From the NCBI GenBank assembly GCA_015179125.1, contig WHVA01000088.1, positions 218,503-282,502 of the forward strand: a stretch of 64,000 nt of DNA, given 5' to 3'. Below the pieces are notes generated by a model. It did no database searches, had not been told where the DNA came from, and worked only from the letters and a program-made list of their open reading frames with translations. A program made the position numbers and the translations under genes. Positions 24,234-35,957 of this stretch are shown piece after piece; position 1 is the stretch's first letter; every line of letters begins with the position of its first letter. The DNA comes from Gautieria morchelliformis. Lineage: Eukaryota; Basidiomycota; Agaricomycetes; Gomphales; Gomphaceae.

Positions 24234-25677
24234 TTATCCCGCCAGTAAACTTCCAGGGGGGCCGAACAAAAACCTTACTGTGCCTTCGTTCTTGCCCAAA
24301 CCTTCAGCTTCGCCTATTACTCTGTCGCCACCCCCACTCCCATCCTTCATTCCTTGACCTGCGCCAAACTCAAGGCTCCTCTTGCGCTCGCGTGGAACAT
24401 CTTTTTCGCGCATAAAAATCTTGAGCCGCGTGAGATGATCTGGATGGTGCGGGAAGGATGGCGAAGGTGTCTGGACAGGGAGAGGCGAAGGATGCGAGTG
24501 TGAGTGCGAGTAGGGTGACGGAGATTGTGGTGTGCTGGGCGAGGTGTGTGTGCTAGAGGAAGATGATGATTCGTGGAGAAGGAGATCCATAATCATGTGT
24601 GCAATTTCTGTTATGTGCCATCGATCCGAGGTTTTCCCAATAGATTGGAGGTAACATACCCTGCACATCTTCAAGACGAGACTGAAATTGTTCTTCCCAA
24701 GTACCTTGATTTCCGAGGAAGTCTGCGATTTCACCACTAGTTCTTGATCCAGCGTAAGCGTTCTCTGGTACAGAAGTGTTCTCGAAGGAAAGCAGCAAGG
24801 CGGCAAGATAGATGCAAGCAAGCGCAACGCTATGCGGTGGGTATAAAAGAAGCGAAAGGGTACGATTGCTATCTGTCGTTAAGCGCCATGCCAGGTTTGT
24901 AAGTTGTTTAGTTGCTGCAGTACTCGTTAAAACAAGGACTATTCCCAATCGTTCTGTTTGGAGCTCGGAACTTACCACCAACGGCACGGCCCGCCTTTAT
25001 TACGTAGGGGAAAGGCATCTTAGACGTGAAATTGAAACAAACTGTTTCGAGGATGAGGCGCTCGATAGCAAGGAGACGTTGGCGGTCCTGCTCTACTTTC
25101 TACCACAAAGGACGTTCATCGTTCAGGCTATAAGTTACCGTACAATCACGTACCTCAGGGTCCATAGTGACATCCCCGCCAATGGCCTTGGACTTTGCGG
25201 CAAGGTCAGGGAAACGAATTGCGTATGATACCATAAGGAGGTCTTGTGGCTTCTTGAGGGTGTCGTGCATCTTCGTGGAGACGTACAATGCAGCAAGCGT
25301 CACATCCTGGTTTTTTTCCCCAAGGTGAGTGGGATATGCAGCTGGGCGGCAAGGAAACAAACATGGTAGATGAAGTCTTTCCGAGGAAAGTAAAGGTGAA
25401 ACCGGTGGTACAAGTTCTGTGCAGTGGCAATAGTTTTTCGAGGGCTGCCAGTCCATGAAACATATAGCCATGGCACGGGTTAAACCACGTACAAGCCAAT
25501 GCGACCGCCTATTGCCTCAATAAACGAACATGCTTGCTGCCTCTGCTTTTCCTCCTGACTGGTGGATAGTTTTCCTCGTTGCTTTGTTGATAGGACATCC
25601 ACCTGTGATGGTGTAAAGTATGGATGATGATGCTTGGTGTGGAAAGTCGGCGATGGTGGACGAATGTCGATATCCAT
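24234..25677 (-). CDS. CTK2: CTD kinase cyclin subunit (Ctk2/cyclin K-like)
   Basis: Nuclear cyclin that would pair with a Ctk1/CDK12-type kinase to phosphorylate the RNA polymerase II CTD. The start MDIDIRPPSPTFHTKHHHPY precedes the cyclin box: FTPSQVDVLSTKQRGKLSTS, QQACSFIEAIGGRIGL, DVTLAALYVSTKMHDTLKKP, LLMVSYAIRFPDLAAKSKAI and LTNLAWRLTTDSNRTLSLLL. A second cyclin fold continues with PPHSVALACIYLAALL, then a Ser/Pro/His-rich tail (HESSSSSSTHTSPSTPQSPS) and a C-terminal GTVRFLFGPPG. A Bur2 or cyclin T-like function is an alternative, but the KMHDTLKKPRDLL-type sequence and the tail favour Ctk2. It is divergent from the G-patch gene, with 70 bp between starts. Confidence 0.82.
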
Positions 25678-25747
25678 GTCAGACTAAGTACAGGCTACAA
25701 CAGTCATTTCGTCTGTTACATAATCCCATGCTTTGTCCGCCGCCACC
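25678..25747. promoter_or_regulatory. Shared divergent promoter, CTK2 / G-patch gene
   Basis: Seventy bases separate the two ATGs. On the plus side the sequence just before the start is GCCGCCACCATGAG, an unusually complete Kozak-type context. Confidence 0.55.
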
Positions 25748-26911
25748 ATGAGTCTGGTGTGCCATACCATCGTCTCGCGTTATACTCCTCAGCAGCGAGA
25801 TCCTGTCATTACCCCGGGTGAAACCGATGCAGATCCTTGGCAGACAGAATCTTCGTTTGGGCGAACCCAACGCCTACACTCACGTCCTGCTCCTTCATTC
25901 GTTCCGGCCTCTCTAGAGTATGACGAATTTGGCATGCCAAAGAAGGCAGATGCAATCCAGCCTCAAACCGTTAAGTTTCATAACTCTTCCCAGGACGTGA
26001 GTGAATGGTATCGAGGTCTGACGGCCGGCAGCAGTGTTAAGACACAAATTTCGACGGTGAATGGCCCATCATTAGCTGCACCGACCTCTCATTCTTCCCC
26101 TCAGCCACCCGTCGAATCTGGGAACCCCCATATCGAGGACAACTTACCCACCCAGGGGCGTAATTGGTTTACGTCTTCACGAACTCCTGCCACCCATGGC
26201 TCCAACCCTAGCACGCTAGCGGATCTGCTTTCGCGCAATCCGCCCCCGCTTCCATCAGAGCCTGCTTTTAAACCACCGATTTTCCTTGCCATCGGGCCAT
26301 CCAACAAGGGCTTTATGATGCTTCAGCGCAAAGGCTGGCAGGAGGGCGAGGGGCTTGGCAGTGCAAGGGTTGAACGCAAATCGAAAAATGGGGTCGGCTT
26401 TCCTCGAGCTCTTGAAACTGTGTCCCGGGAACGGAACGCCGAACAAAGCAAATCTTCCTCTAGACCTTTTGAGGCCGACGTCAAACCACTATTCACGGAT
26501 GTCAGGCACGAGATTATTGACCTGACTCTTTCGGACTCCGAGTCTGAACAAGACTCGCCGGTAGTGGTAGATCTCACGCTCTCCGACTCGGAGCCTGACA
26601 ACGACGGAATCGAACACTCGGAAGAAACGTCGCCAGACGCCACACCACACGGCACAACGCTTCTCACTCCTATTGCCACAACCCTCAAAGCGGACCGACT
26701 CGGTATTGGTCTTAAACCCAGTCGATGCTCTAGGAACAGTAGAGCGAAAGCCATCACCCATACTTCGGCAGCACTTGCAGCGCACACCCGCTCTGCCAAT
26801 CAGGCACGCCTTGATAGAGAAAGGCACGGGCGTGGAAGTCGAGGGTTTTCACGGGCAAGACGGAAAGAGGAGCGAGAAAGGATAGATTTGTTAGCATATA
26901 TGAAGTCGTAA
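25748..26911 (+). CDS. G-patch domain protein with two SUMO-interaction motifs
   Basis: A single-exon protein of about 387 residues. A G-patch core lies near the middle (NKGFMMLQRKGWQEGEGLG, then KNGVGFP); G-patch proteins typically activate DEAH RNA helicases in splicing or ribosome assembly. Two nearly identical motifs follow, HEIIDLTLSDSESEQD and VVVDLTLSDSEPDND. Each is a hydrophobic V/I-I/V-D-L-T core followed by acidic and serine residues, the pattern of SUMO-interaction motifs that can be strengthened by CK2. The C-terminus is basic and helical (ERHGRGSRGFSRARRKEERE, then LLAYMKS). The ATG at 25,748 is chosen for its Kozak context; the frame extends upstream only through non-ATG codons. 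Confidence 0.85.
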   Translation: MSLVCHTIVSRYTPQQRDPVITPGETDADPWQTESSFGRTQRLHSRPAPSFVPASLEYDEFGMPKKADAIQPQTVKFHNSSQDVSEWYRGLTAGSSVKTQISTVNGPSLAAPTSHSSPQPPVESGNPHIEDNLPTQGRNWFTSSRTPATHGSNPSTLADLLSRNPPPLPSEPAFKPPIFLAIGPSNKGFMMLQRKGWQEGEGLGSARVERKSKNGVGFPRALETVSRERNAEQSKSSSRPFEADVKPLFTDVRHEIIDLTLSDSESEQDSPVVVDLTLSDSEPDNDGIEHSEETSPDATPHGTTLLTPIATTLKADRLGIGLKPSRCSRNSRAKAITHTSAALAAHTRSANQARLDRERHGRGSRGFSRARRKEERERIDLLAYMKS

Positions 26912-27169
26912 CTGATATGACTCTGGACTGGAATATAGACATCATTGTGAAATGCTACAGAAGTGTCTTGATGATGAGAAGTCTGCTAGGTACAAGGGTA
27001 TCCAGGGAAAGCAGAAATGGGCTGATAATGCGGAGAAGGGCTGATAATGCGGAGAAAGGCAAACGATGCTAGCATTTGCATCATTAGTAACAGAACAGAG
27101 AAAGTAAATATGCACACCGAAACGACAACCGTGTATTTGTCAAACTGAGAAGCCCTTGAACTGATCCTT

Positions 27170-29226
27170 TCATACAACTCCCTCGCTACCGGCCCAACCC
27201 CCTTTGCCATTCTCGCAAACCACATCGCCAACATACATCCGAAGCCACTGCACTCTTTCCCTTGAAATCTGACTGCATCGTGTCAGATCCAACTTCATGA
27301 GCTTCTGAGGCAGAGCAGCCATGGCCGAGACTCTCAGTTCATGAGTGCTAGAATCCATACGTGCAAGTGAGGATAGGCCAGTATACGGTGTCTCTGCCAT
27401 TGCCTTTCCCCTTGCATATTCGGATGCAGACGACGACACACCATGGCCACTCCTTAGGATCCTGCGTGTCGAAGATGCAGCGGCAGAGGACGACGCTGAT
27501 GAGGATGGTAGACGGCTTTCCACGAGCGCCTTGAGGTCTTCCCACTCAACAGAGGTACAGCCCTCGAGATTAAGTGTAACCAGCTGTGGGAGGATCCATT
27601 CGTTTGGCTGTACTGGGGCTGAAAGACCCTGCGGGATAAACAAACAAACATTAGCGTCTGGAACTCGGACTAGACGAAGGCCCCTACCTTGAGCAGATTG
27701 GACGATACATCCTCAACGTCGACCAGTTCGAGCCTCTCGAGAGTAGGGAGCCTTCGCAGAAGTCGCAAAAGCTTAAGCTCATTGAAAAGACTAGCTTCAA
27801 TGCGTAGAGTCTTAATGGGGAAGTGTGCGGCCTCTGATGACTGACTATGCCCGTGTTCGGATTCGTACCCATGAGCGTAGTCATAGTCGTAACCGTAGCG
27901 TGAGGCGGCTTGTTGCCTGAGGTGCTTCAGACACGCAGTTATGTTATCCAGAAATGACAGCTCGAGACGCTCGAGCGCAGGAAGGGCTGTCCGGTGCAGC
28001 AAGATACATGTTCGCGCCACGCCCGAGTAATAGAACGACAAGTGCCGTAAGTGACGCATTACGATCGGTGATGCAGCTGGAACGCTGAGCTCGTCATCCG
28101 CTGGATCCACGTCGGACATATTACGAAGTTTGAGTTCCTCAAGCAGGGGACACTGGCGTAACAGGCCTACCATCTCGTCGACGTTCGGTGCGAAGTCATT
28201 CCAGAACCCGACCAACCGCAACTTTGTCAACCTGCGACCCACACCAGGGAAGATCATCCTTGTCCGACCGGTCCAGATATGCACATCCGGGGCCAACCGT
28301 TCCCCGGAAAACTCACGCATTCTTGGAGTCATGCCGGGGTCGGGCCCCGAGATGGGATCCTCTGAAGAAGGCGATGGCGTCGGTGCCAGATCTTCGGGGC
28401 GCTCGCACCAAAAGCTTGTTAGAGAACACTCTCGTAGACGTGGGGTTACACCTCTGAACGGCAGGAACGTTCGAGCCCCATGGGAACGGTCCCCATCCCA
28501 CTCCAGGGGGATCGCATGCAACATTGGATTGCTCACTTGTATGGTCAAGGACTCTAGCATCGGTGCGGGGGAAGAGCATAGCGCCAAGGCTGCTGTTGCC
28601 TGTGGACGGTATGGGACCAAGAGCACGAATGAACGCCATCGAGCAATTGTGGGGCGTAATAGTTGAAGGGAGGTCTTGAGAAGGTGGTCAGGGGTGGTGA
28701 GACATTGCGCGGAGTGCTGCGTGGCAGCTTGAGCACTGAATGAGGAACGTGGGGAAAAGTCGAGGAAGACATGTAATGGGACGGCTTTGGACCGTACGAG
28801 TCGTCTGCGTGCCTTCTCGAAGGACTCCGGTTCGTTAGGAGAGATACTGATCCGAGACCAAAGGTCGGGAGTGCAGAGACATATGTCACGCCATTGCTTG
28901 CAGACGAGCATGAGAGTACTGAGTAGAGCCGGGGCATCGCGTGGAGACGAAGAGTGAGAAGGCAGGGTAGAGGCGACGAAAATGACGGATAGAAGCTCGT
29001 TGGAAAGAAGTCGAATGGGAGAGGTCAGAGCAACGGCTTCTGTTAGACGAGCGGTCAAGAGAAGCCGCTGGTCGAGGAGTGTGGAAAGAGTCGATTCGAG
29101 GCTATCCAACTGGGCTCGGAGGAAAGGGACGTCAACCGAAGATGGCGGTCGAGACTGGGTGAGAGACAACGTTGCTTGGGTGTATGGTGATAGGGCGACG
29201 AGAGGTGAGCAACGCGGAGAAGGCAT
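27170..29226 (-). CDS. F-box protein with leucine-rich repeats
   Basis: A typical basidiomycete F-box protein, presumably a substrate receptor of an SCF ubiquitin ligase. From the ATG at 29,226 (MPSPRCSPLVALSPYTQATL) there is a short coiled-coil (FLRAQLDSLESTLSTLLDQR). The F-box follows: SPIRLLSNELLSVIFVA, then LMLVCKQWRDICLCTPDLWS. Irregular leucine-rich repeats come next (RLTKLRLVGFW, LRQCPLLEELKLRNMSD, LPTLERLELVDVEDVSSNLL). A 59-nt intron (27,629-27,687) joins the last exon, which has LPQLVTLNLEGCTSVEWEDL and LMKLDLTRCSQISRERVQWL. These genes expand lineage-specifically, so no orthologue or target can be named. Confidence 0.85.
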
Positions 29227-30507
29227 GGCGCAACGGGGAATGCAAGAAGGGTGAGAGAGTGGTATGTTCCGTCTTCCGAATGGAAACGTAATGAAGTTTG
29301 CAACCACCAGCTAGCCTCGTGTTGACGGGAAACCACTGGACTGTCAAGGGGCTGGATTGCTCGACACGAGTGGCTATGAAGATGGCGGAACGAGTAATGG
29401 CTTTCGACTCTCGCTTAGCCTTGAAGAACTGGACGAAACAAACGTATAGTATCAGAATGATGGATGTACACTCAAAGGAGCCAAGCCCACCTTTACATAC
29501 GAACATGACAATAGTTTACTATATCGAATGTAGACCGAGAGGGTCGATGAGGGAGGGAGAGCAACGGAAGCCGGAGAGCCCTGCGGTGGACTCCGAGATT
29601 TTATGTAGTCGATCTCGCAGCTCAGGCGAGCCACCGGTAAGCAATTGCAAGGAGCAGCAAGCCGCAAAACTGCCGCAAGCCGCTTCACATTAACGAGCCG
29701 AGAGTGGCTCTGGGACCAGAAGCACGTCTCTTCGTCCAGTCCCAAGCCGTCCGCCGCATTGTCACGACACACGCGCTATGGAGATACAAGGCGAGACAGG
29801 TGGTCCCACTGTCTCCACCCTGATTTCGAGGGACGAAGCTTCGCTCGAGAGAGAGTATGCTCACGGGTTTGCGTGAGATCATTTCCTGGCCCACGGTGCG
29901 TGACACGAGGCAGCATATCGGGAGAAACGTGGAAGGAACGAGGCAAGAGGTGGTATCATCACACGTTGCAAGGCCACGAATCCGGCGGCGCTAGCCACCA
30001 GGGTCGAATAACCGAGCGAGTGAGCTTTCTCGCGATTGCCACAGAATATTCACAAGAAGCCAGCAACGCTGCTGTAGTACGCAATTTAGTAACGCTCGAA
30101 CACGATTGCCACCGATCATGACGATTGTGACAAGTACGTGCAAGCCGAAGCACCTTCAAGTGCAGGTATGGATATGCAAGTGATATCCGGGAACAACAGA
30201 GTGCCACTCCAGGCCACTCGTGGGCATTTCCATCGGGGACATCTAGGCCGAAGTCAGTATCTACATGCAAGGCTTTCCGATCCATGGTTTCCGGCCGTGA
30301 GACACACAAGTCCAGGCAAGACAAGATACCGTTATCGTGAACAATTGACTTCTATACACGAGGACGTGATGCACCTGAGAAGAGCAAAACCCACTGCGAC
30401 TATCAAACTGGCGTACTGATCTGAGACCACATATATTGCCCCGCATGAAAAAATCAAAGGGTTTTGCCGGATGGATATGAAGAACTGCTGACCAATTGGT
30501 CTTGGGG
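29227..30507. other. Intergenic region without recognised gene
   Basis: About 1.3 kb upstream of the F-box gene. Open frames on both strands lack motifs and splice logic. No tRNA or transposon signature was recognised. Confidence 0.45.
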
Positions 30508-31726
30508 CTAGGGATCTGGCGCCTGACTTGCGTCAGGCACAAACACGCGTTCAGTGGTCCGGAAATAGATGAATTGTGCCAACACCTGGTCAGATAGATC
30601 ATTGACGTTAGGGAATACAACTAGCTGAAACGCACAACGAGGTCCAGAAAAATGGTCAATCCGCTGCCTGCGCAAGATGACAATATGTCCGTGTTCACCA
30701 AGTACGACGTACCTGCTAGCCAGCTAGCATTCACTGCCAGATATCTCGGCTCAATCGACACAACCAGAATAGACGCAACATAGGTCGCGTTTCCAGCAAT
30801 GGCAAAGAAAAAAAGAACGGGGCTCAAGCCCACACATTTTGTCGCCACATTTTTAGCTAAATTTCTTGGGTCAGAGAGTCAAGCTCGCCATTATGCCACA
30901 CTATCTTACAAATTTGTGGAATTCGTGAGCCCACTGCATATGCAGAACAGCGGAATAAGTGGCATCAAGCCCTGTCACGGAGACGCCACTCACAATATAA
31001 CACTGCACTCACCCAGCCAGATAGTTGGCTCTTCCACTCTAATAGGTCTTCTCGTTTTCCTAACTTCGGACACCCGCCACGACTCTGTGTCTGATCCGTG
31101 TTGATCCAGTATGCTGCGGCGCCAACCGTAAGTACAAACAGTATCCCTAAACCATAAGGAGCAAACTGATTCAAAAGTCTCCGATAACGAGGTCTGTGGG
31201 CAGGGTGCTCCATCTGTGAGGACGGAAGAAGTCGTGTCGATTCATCCTGTTCGGGAGTGCTCAGGTGTACTGGGTGAGTCTGACGGTAGTAATATATTTG
31301 ACAGAGGAGTCCGATGTCACATAACGAATACTGAGAGAGAAATAAGTCACTGCGATACCATATGGATGGCGCCACGTACGTATACCGCAAGCACGATGAT
31401 GGTAGGGAGTAGACCGGCCAGAACGGCGCCAAGGAGATTTGTCAGATCGCCAACGAGCCAAACTAGTACGAATGCAACAGAGAGCCCTTCCCCGGACTTC
31501 AGCTGGTAATTTTCGATGAATTGGGGGCTATAAACGATAATCCTAGGCAAAATCGTTGAACGTCTGACGGCCTGCCTACATTGAATGGACTCACCAGCAG
31601 CCGATAGATATCCAACCGAGCTGCACATCCTGGTCAGAAACGGGCAAATGATAGCGAAATAGCACATACCACATTGCTGAGAACTTCGCTGTTTGGCGTT
31701 AGGCATTGTATTGACTGATTTTTCAT
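30508..31726 (-). CDS. PQ-loop vacuolar amino-acid transporter (Ypq/PQLC2 type)
   Basis: Seven-helix PQ-loop protein; yeast Ypq1-3 and human PQLC2 export cationic amino acids from vacuole or lysosome. From the ATG at 31,726 (MKNQSIQCLTPNSEVLSNV), splicing gives LGWISIGCW then IIVYSPQFIENYQLKSGEGL, which is the first PQ loop with its SxGLS/SVAF follow-up, and VLVWLVGDLTNLLGAVLAGL. The second repeat has KCVGLSPVLFFFAIAGNATY and GSGLTIFLDLVV. The last exon reads VLAQFIYFRTTERVFVPD and ends at TAG 30,508-30,510. The ATG at 31,726 was preferred over one at 31,706 because only its frame splices into LGWISIG. It is divergent from PHB2. Confidence 0.85.
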
Positions 31727-31829
31727 GTCAGGGGATCAGCGCTACTTCTTGGGCCGGGCGCCAAAGACCTACGTAGGTCCTTTCGTTCTCCAAAAAAAAG
31801 ACCACTGCAGAACCATCTCAAACGGCTGG
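31727..31829. promoter_or_regulatory. Shared divergent promoter, PQ-loop transporter / PHB2
   Basis: The starts are 103 bp apart. The spacer includes an A-tract near 31,791-31,799 but no clear TATA box. Confidence 0.5.
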
Positions 31830-33216
31830 ATGAGCGGTGCCGACACTTTACGCAGACTCGCCGCACAGCTGCAAGCACAAGCCCGTGCAGGGGGTGGAAG
31901 AGGACCTGGGGGGCAAGGGCAGGTACCTGGTGGCCTCTTTGCAGGCACAGGTCTGCTCATAGCAATCATTGCCGGTGGTATGGGCCTCAATGCAGCGTTA
32001 TTCAATGGTCAGCAAGGTCTTTGCGTTCGCACAATGCAGTCACTTATGTCCAGGATAGTGGATGGTGGTCATCGTGCGATCAAATACACTCGCATAAACG
32101 GCGTGAAGTCAGATATCTACAATGAGGGCACACATTTAGCGGTCTGCAGCTTAATCACTCTCCCATTTGCTGTCCTGATGGTCCGCGATATTATGCATCC
32201 TTCTTCTAGATCCCCTGGCTGGAGACACCCATTATATTCGACATTCGTGCAAAGCCGCGTAATATTGCCAGTCTCACTGGCACCAAAGGTGCAGCATTTA
32301 TCGATTCGGACATTTATTTGAATAAACATGGCCATGGCGCCATTGACTCGCTGTAGATCTGCAAATGGTGAACATTACTTGTCGTGTTCTTTCGCGACCA
32401 TCCATCCAAGCCCTCCCCACAATCTACCGCGAACTTGGTCCCGATTATGACGAGCGTGTTCTTCCCTCCATTGTCAACGAGGTGCTCAAAAGCGTTGTTG
32501 CGCAGTTCAATGCCAGCCAGCTGATCACTCAGCGAGAGATGGTGTGTATGTTCCCTGCATCTATCCGCCATCTGCTACTCACGCGTGCACGCGCTTTCCA
32601 AGGTGTCGCGCCTGGTGCGAGAGAATCTAACAAAACGGGCGTTGCGATTTAATCTTGTTCTGGATGATGTTTCCATAACCCATGTTGCGTTCTCTCCTGA
32701 GTTTACGCATGCTGTCGAAGCGAAACAGGTATTCTACGTCATACCAATCTCTGAATAATACCTCATGTCGCTGCACAGATTGCCCAACAAACTGCCCTGC
32801 GAGCTGCTTTCCTTGTCGACCAAGCTATTCAAGAGAAACAGGTCAGTCTTCATGTGGTAGTCCCATCATTATACGCATTCATATCAATGACATCCCCTAA
32901 TCTCTGCAGTCCATTATTGTTCGTGCCCAAGGAGAAGCTCGCTCTGCAGAACTTATCGGGGATGCGGTTCGTTCCAATCAAGGCTTCTTGCAGCTTCGTC
33001 GCCTCGAAGCCGCTCGGGAAATTGCGAACCAACTTGCACAGAGTGGCAATCGTGTAATGTTAGATTCAGCAGGCTTGTTATTGAATGGTGAGTACATCTT
33101 TCTTCCACCCCCCATTGCTAAATTCCCTTTTTGACCCTGCATACCTGATCGAATGCTAATGCCTCGTACCAGTTGCCGATGATGCAAAGGATTTGTTGAA
33201 TGTGAAGAAGAAGTAA
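31830..33216 (+). CDS. PHB2: Prohibitin 2
   Basis: Subunit of the ring-shaped prohibitin complex of the mitochondrial inner membrane, which protects newly made membrane proteins and modulates m-AAA protease. The N-terminus is [20 protein letters not shown] with a Gly-rich stretch, then the membrane anchor [20 protein letters not shown]. The SPFH/PHB domain follows: [80 protein letters not shown] and [17 protein letters not shown]-terminal coiled coil ([20 protein letters not shown]) ends in DLLNVKKK. All exons are intact across short introns; the stop is at 33,214-33,216. Length (about 310 residues) is standard. Confidence 0.95.
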
Positions 33217-34209
33217 ATATAGAAATGTCGCATTCTACAGTATGTGATGGTCAAGATCCAGTCGGTGCAGTGAAGACGATTGAAATCTACTACGTCTCTG
33301 GAAGTTGCATATCTCTCCTACGCTGAGCAGTGATCCAGGCTTGCTTTGTTGTCTTTTTTGAAAAATATCTCAGTGGTCAATGGCAGGTACCCCACACTCT
33401 CGCCACAGATCCGTTTGGACGCGCGTGTAAGATTGGCGATGCCCTTCCGAAATACTGAGATTGAACTTCATACATTCGTGGGTCATCATTGAAACTTTCT
33501 GCAGTTTACACACGCACAAGCAATGTGTAGCTACTATGGCATGATGGAAGCTGAGGCTCCTTGCTATGATGTAAGTGATATTCGCTCTAGCATTTTCATA
33601 CTTACGGTGTTGCCTAGAAACTTCTTCTTTAAGATAATTGCCTAAGTCGTTTAGGCCGCTGTTGAAGATTTACAGCAAGTTTCTCATTGCAGCTACGATC
33701 AGCAACATTTCTCCACTAGAAGCTCATCATCTTGGGAGGGGGCCACCGTTTATCTAAGCGTCACCAACTCTTTATCTTGGCTAGATTTCCGTCCGTCCAA
33801 GAAGTGATCCCGGCTGGCCCCCTCACAAAGGGGCCCGCAACATCCACCTCTCACACCACTATTCCGCGCATGATGTGATGTAATTTTTATGGCCTTATCC
33901 GGCTACTAAGTCTAGTACCATCTTTAGACGAAACTAGCTTTGCCCGTGGTGGCTGCCAGAGGTCGACCCAATACGCAAAGCGCTTCTTGCGCTGGGAGCC
34001 GGAAAATTATTGTCCTCAGGTCCGAGTTTCAACAGACATTTTATACAACATGTACAGCATCCGCTCGAGAGTGCCAAAACTGTAAATTCGACCATAGATT
34101 CCAGTGCCAGGTCATAAAACAGACCAATGATCACTTCGGAAGGCGAGGTGTCCAGGCTACAGACATACCATGGTGTCCGGGAATGCATACACATCCGCAT
34201 GCTTTGTCT
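33217..34209. other. Intergenic region between convergent genes
   Basis: About 1 kb between the ends of PHB2 and VPS37. No gene, tRNA or repeat is recognised. Confidence 0.45.
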
Positions 34210-34895
34210 TCAATCTCGCCAGTCAACCTTGCCCGACCCTGACCCCCAAATCACCCGTTTGTGATACGTCTTCCGGAGATCTCTAAACTGCTTGACGAAT
34301 TCGTCAACGTCCCGGCCACCATTCGCGTTTCCTTCTGGTGGTGATGATTTAACGAAAGTAGACGCCACTGTTTCTGACAAATCATCTTGAGCAGTCGTGG
34401 CATGTCTGAGCCTCATAAGAAGGAACGACGGGGAGAAACGCTTGTAACAACTGTCAGCGTGACGCAGAACGGCCTGAGGCTGCATACTTGGTAAACCTCT
34501 CTCTGTTCTCTTTCCAATTCTGTCCACCGTAACTCCAACGCTTTTGCCTCGTCAAAGGCCTGTTTCGTCTCATTCCTTAATGCATACAAACTATCCTGTA
34601 GTGCAAGGTTGTTCTCTGAAACTCTGTGACAAGTTCTTGCAGATCCAATGGTGATAGTCACTCACTAGCAATTGACTCATTGGCCCTCCCCAGTTCAGAT
34701 TGAGCTTGAATCATCGCTTTCACTCGTGGAAGCGAGTGGAACACGGATTGAAAATAGACATTGTCAGCAAGTAAATCCTCGAGATCTTCCTTTCTAAACT
34801 TGGTTTCAAATACCCGACAATAAATTAAAGCGAAGGAATATAACTTACGAAAACTCGCGTAACTCTGGGTATTCAGCCATGAGCTGCGAGGCCAT
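34210..34895 (-). CDS. VPS37: ESCRT-I subunit VPS37
   Basis: VPS37 joins VPS23 and VPS28 in ESCRT-I for multivesicular-body sorting of ubiquitinated cargo. The ATG at 34,895 gives MASQLMAEYPELREF. A GTAAGT...TTTAG intron joins to SKEDLEDLLADNVYFQSVFH, the start of the Mod(r) domain. The domain continues LPRVKAMIQAQSELGRANES, NNLALQDSLYALRNETKQAF and EAKALELRWTELEREQREVY, which form the long coiled coil, then RFSPSFLLMRLRHATTAQDD and FVKQFRDLRKTYHKRVIWGS near the end. The size (about 170 residues) fits fungal VPS37. The start lies 58 bp from the divergent RRP40 gene. Confidence 0.9.
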
Positions 34896-34953
34896 GAGAT
34901 TCTGCCACCACCACGCGCCTTAGGTAATTGCAAACTGGCACTGGTAGGCGCGC
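34896..34953. promoter_or_regulatory. Shared divergent promoter, VPS37 / RRP40
   Basis: Only 58 bp lie between the start codons, the tightest divergent pair in the window. No TATA element is visible. Confidence 0.55.
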
Positions 34954-35817
34954 ATGCTAATGTCTGGTCTTGTTCTACCTGGCGATGTGATTCCAAATAC
35001 TTCCAAGTCTTCTCTGAAACTAGGACCTGGACTACTGCAGTTGTCTTCAACTTCTTCTAAGCATGTCATTTCTACGCGTGCGGGACTATTGAACCAAACT
35101 GCTAATGGCTCAAGTTTTTGGGTAGAGAGCAACTCCCGTCGGGTGAGTGTCATCGGCCTTCGTCTCGCTTTAGACTTATGCTCTGTGTCAGTACGTACCT
35201 GCCCCGCAGGAAGGCGTGATAGGTGTGGTGACGGCTCGCGCAGGTGGTGGCGAAGCATACCGTGTTGACATTGGTTCTGCTCATCCTGCACAACTGGATG
35301 GGTTGGCCTTTGAAGGCGCCACAAAACGGAATCGGCCCATCTTAAAGGTCAACCTTACGTTATTTGCAGACTGAAGATATGTTTGACAATGAACTAGGTT
35401 GGGTCATTGGTATACGCACGGGTATCATTGGCCCATAAAGATATGGAGCCCGAACTTGAGTGCTTTGACGCACAGACTCGAAAATCTGAAGGCTTTGGCG
35501 AGCTCAAGGGTGGATTCATGGTCAAATGCAGCTTAGGCATGTGTAGATTGTACGTATCCAGATGCTCCTCGTTGGTTTGTGTTACGGACGCCACTTCTTC
35601 GCTCAGATTGCTTAATGCTCGACATTTTCTACTGCCCCTGCTCGGCTCGACATTTCCGTTGGAAGTTGCAGTTGGGACGAATGGCCGTGTTTGGATACAG
35701 TCCGGGGAGGTCAAGCAAATCATTATCGTTGCTCGATGTATTGAAGCTGCGGACCCTGACGGAGGAAGGATGGACGAGAATCAGATCAAGACATTCTTGC
35801 AAAAGATAGACCCTTGA
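34954..35817 (+). CDS. RRP40: Exosome cap subunit RRP40 (EXOSC3)
   Basis: S1/KH cap protein of the RNA exosome. It begins MLMSGLVLPGDVIPNTSKSS, with ATGs at 34,954 and 34,960. Then VISTRAGLLNQTANGSSFWV and ESNSRR run into YVPAPQEGVIGVVTARAGGG after an intron. The S1 domain contains YRVDIGSAHPAQLDGLAFEG, NRPILK and VGSLVYARVSLAHKDMEPEL. The KH part contains FGELKGGFMVKCSLGMCR and, after another intron, LLLNARHFLLPLLGSTFPLE and VAVGTNGRVWIQSGEVKQI. The last residues are KTFLQKIDP. The stop overlaps a short direct repeat (AGACCCTTGATT twice). Complete and typical in length (about 230 residues). Confidence 0.92.
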
Positions 35818-35957
35818 TTAGACCCTTGATTAGCCTTGGGATGTATCCATGAGCCGTGCACAGGCTGGTGCGATGATGGTGCAAATAAATGAAGTTACGA
35901 TGCTATACAATGTATAGTACATACCACTGCCGGTAACATAAAGACTGTTACTGCTAT

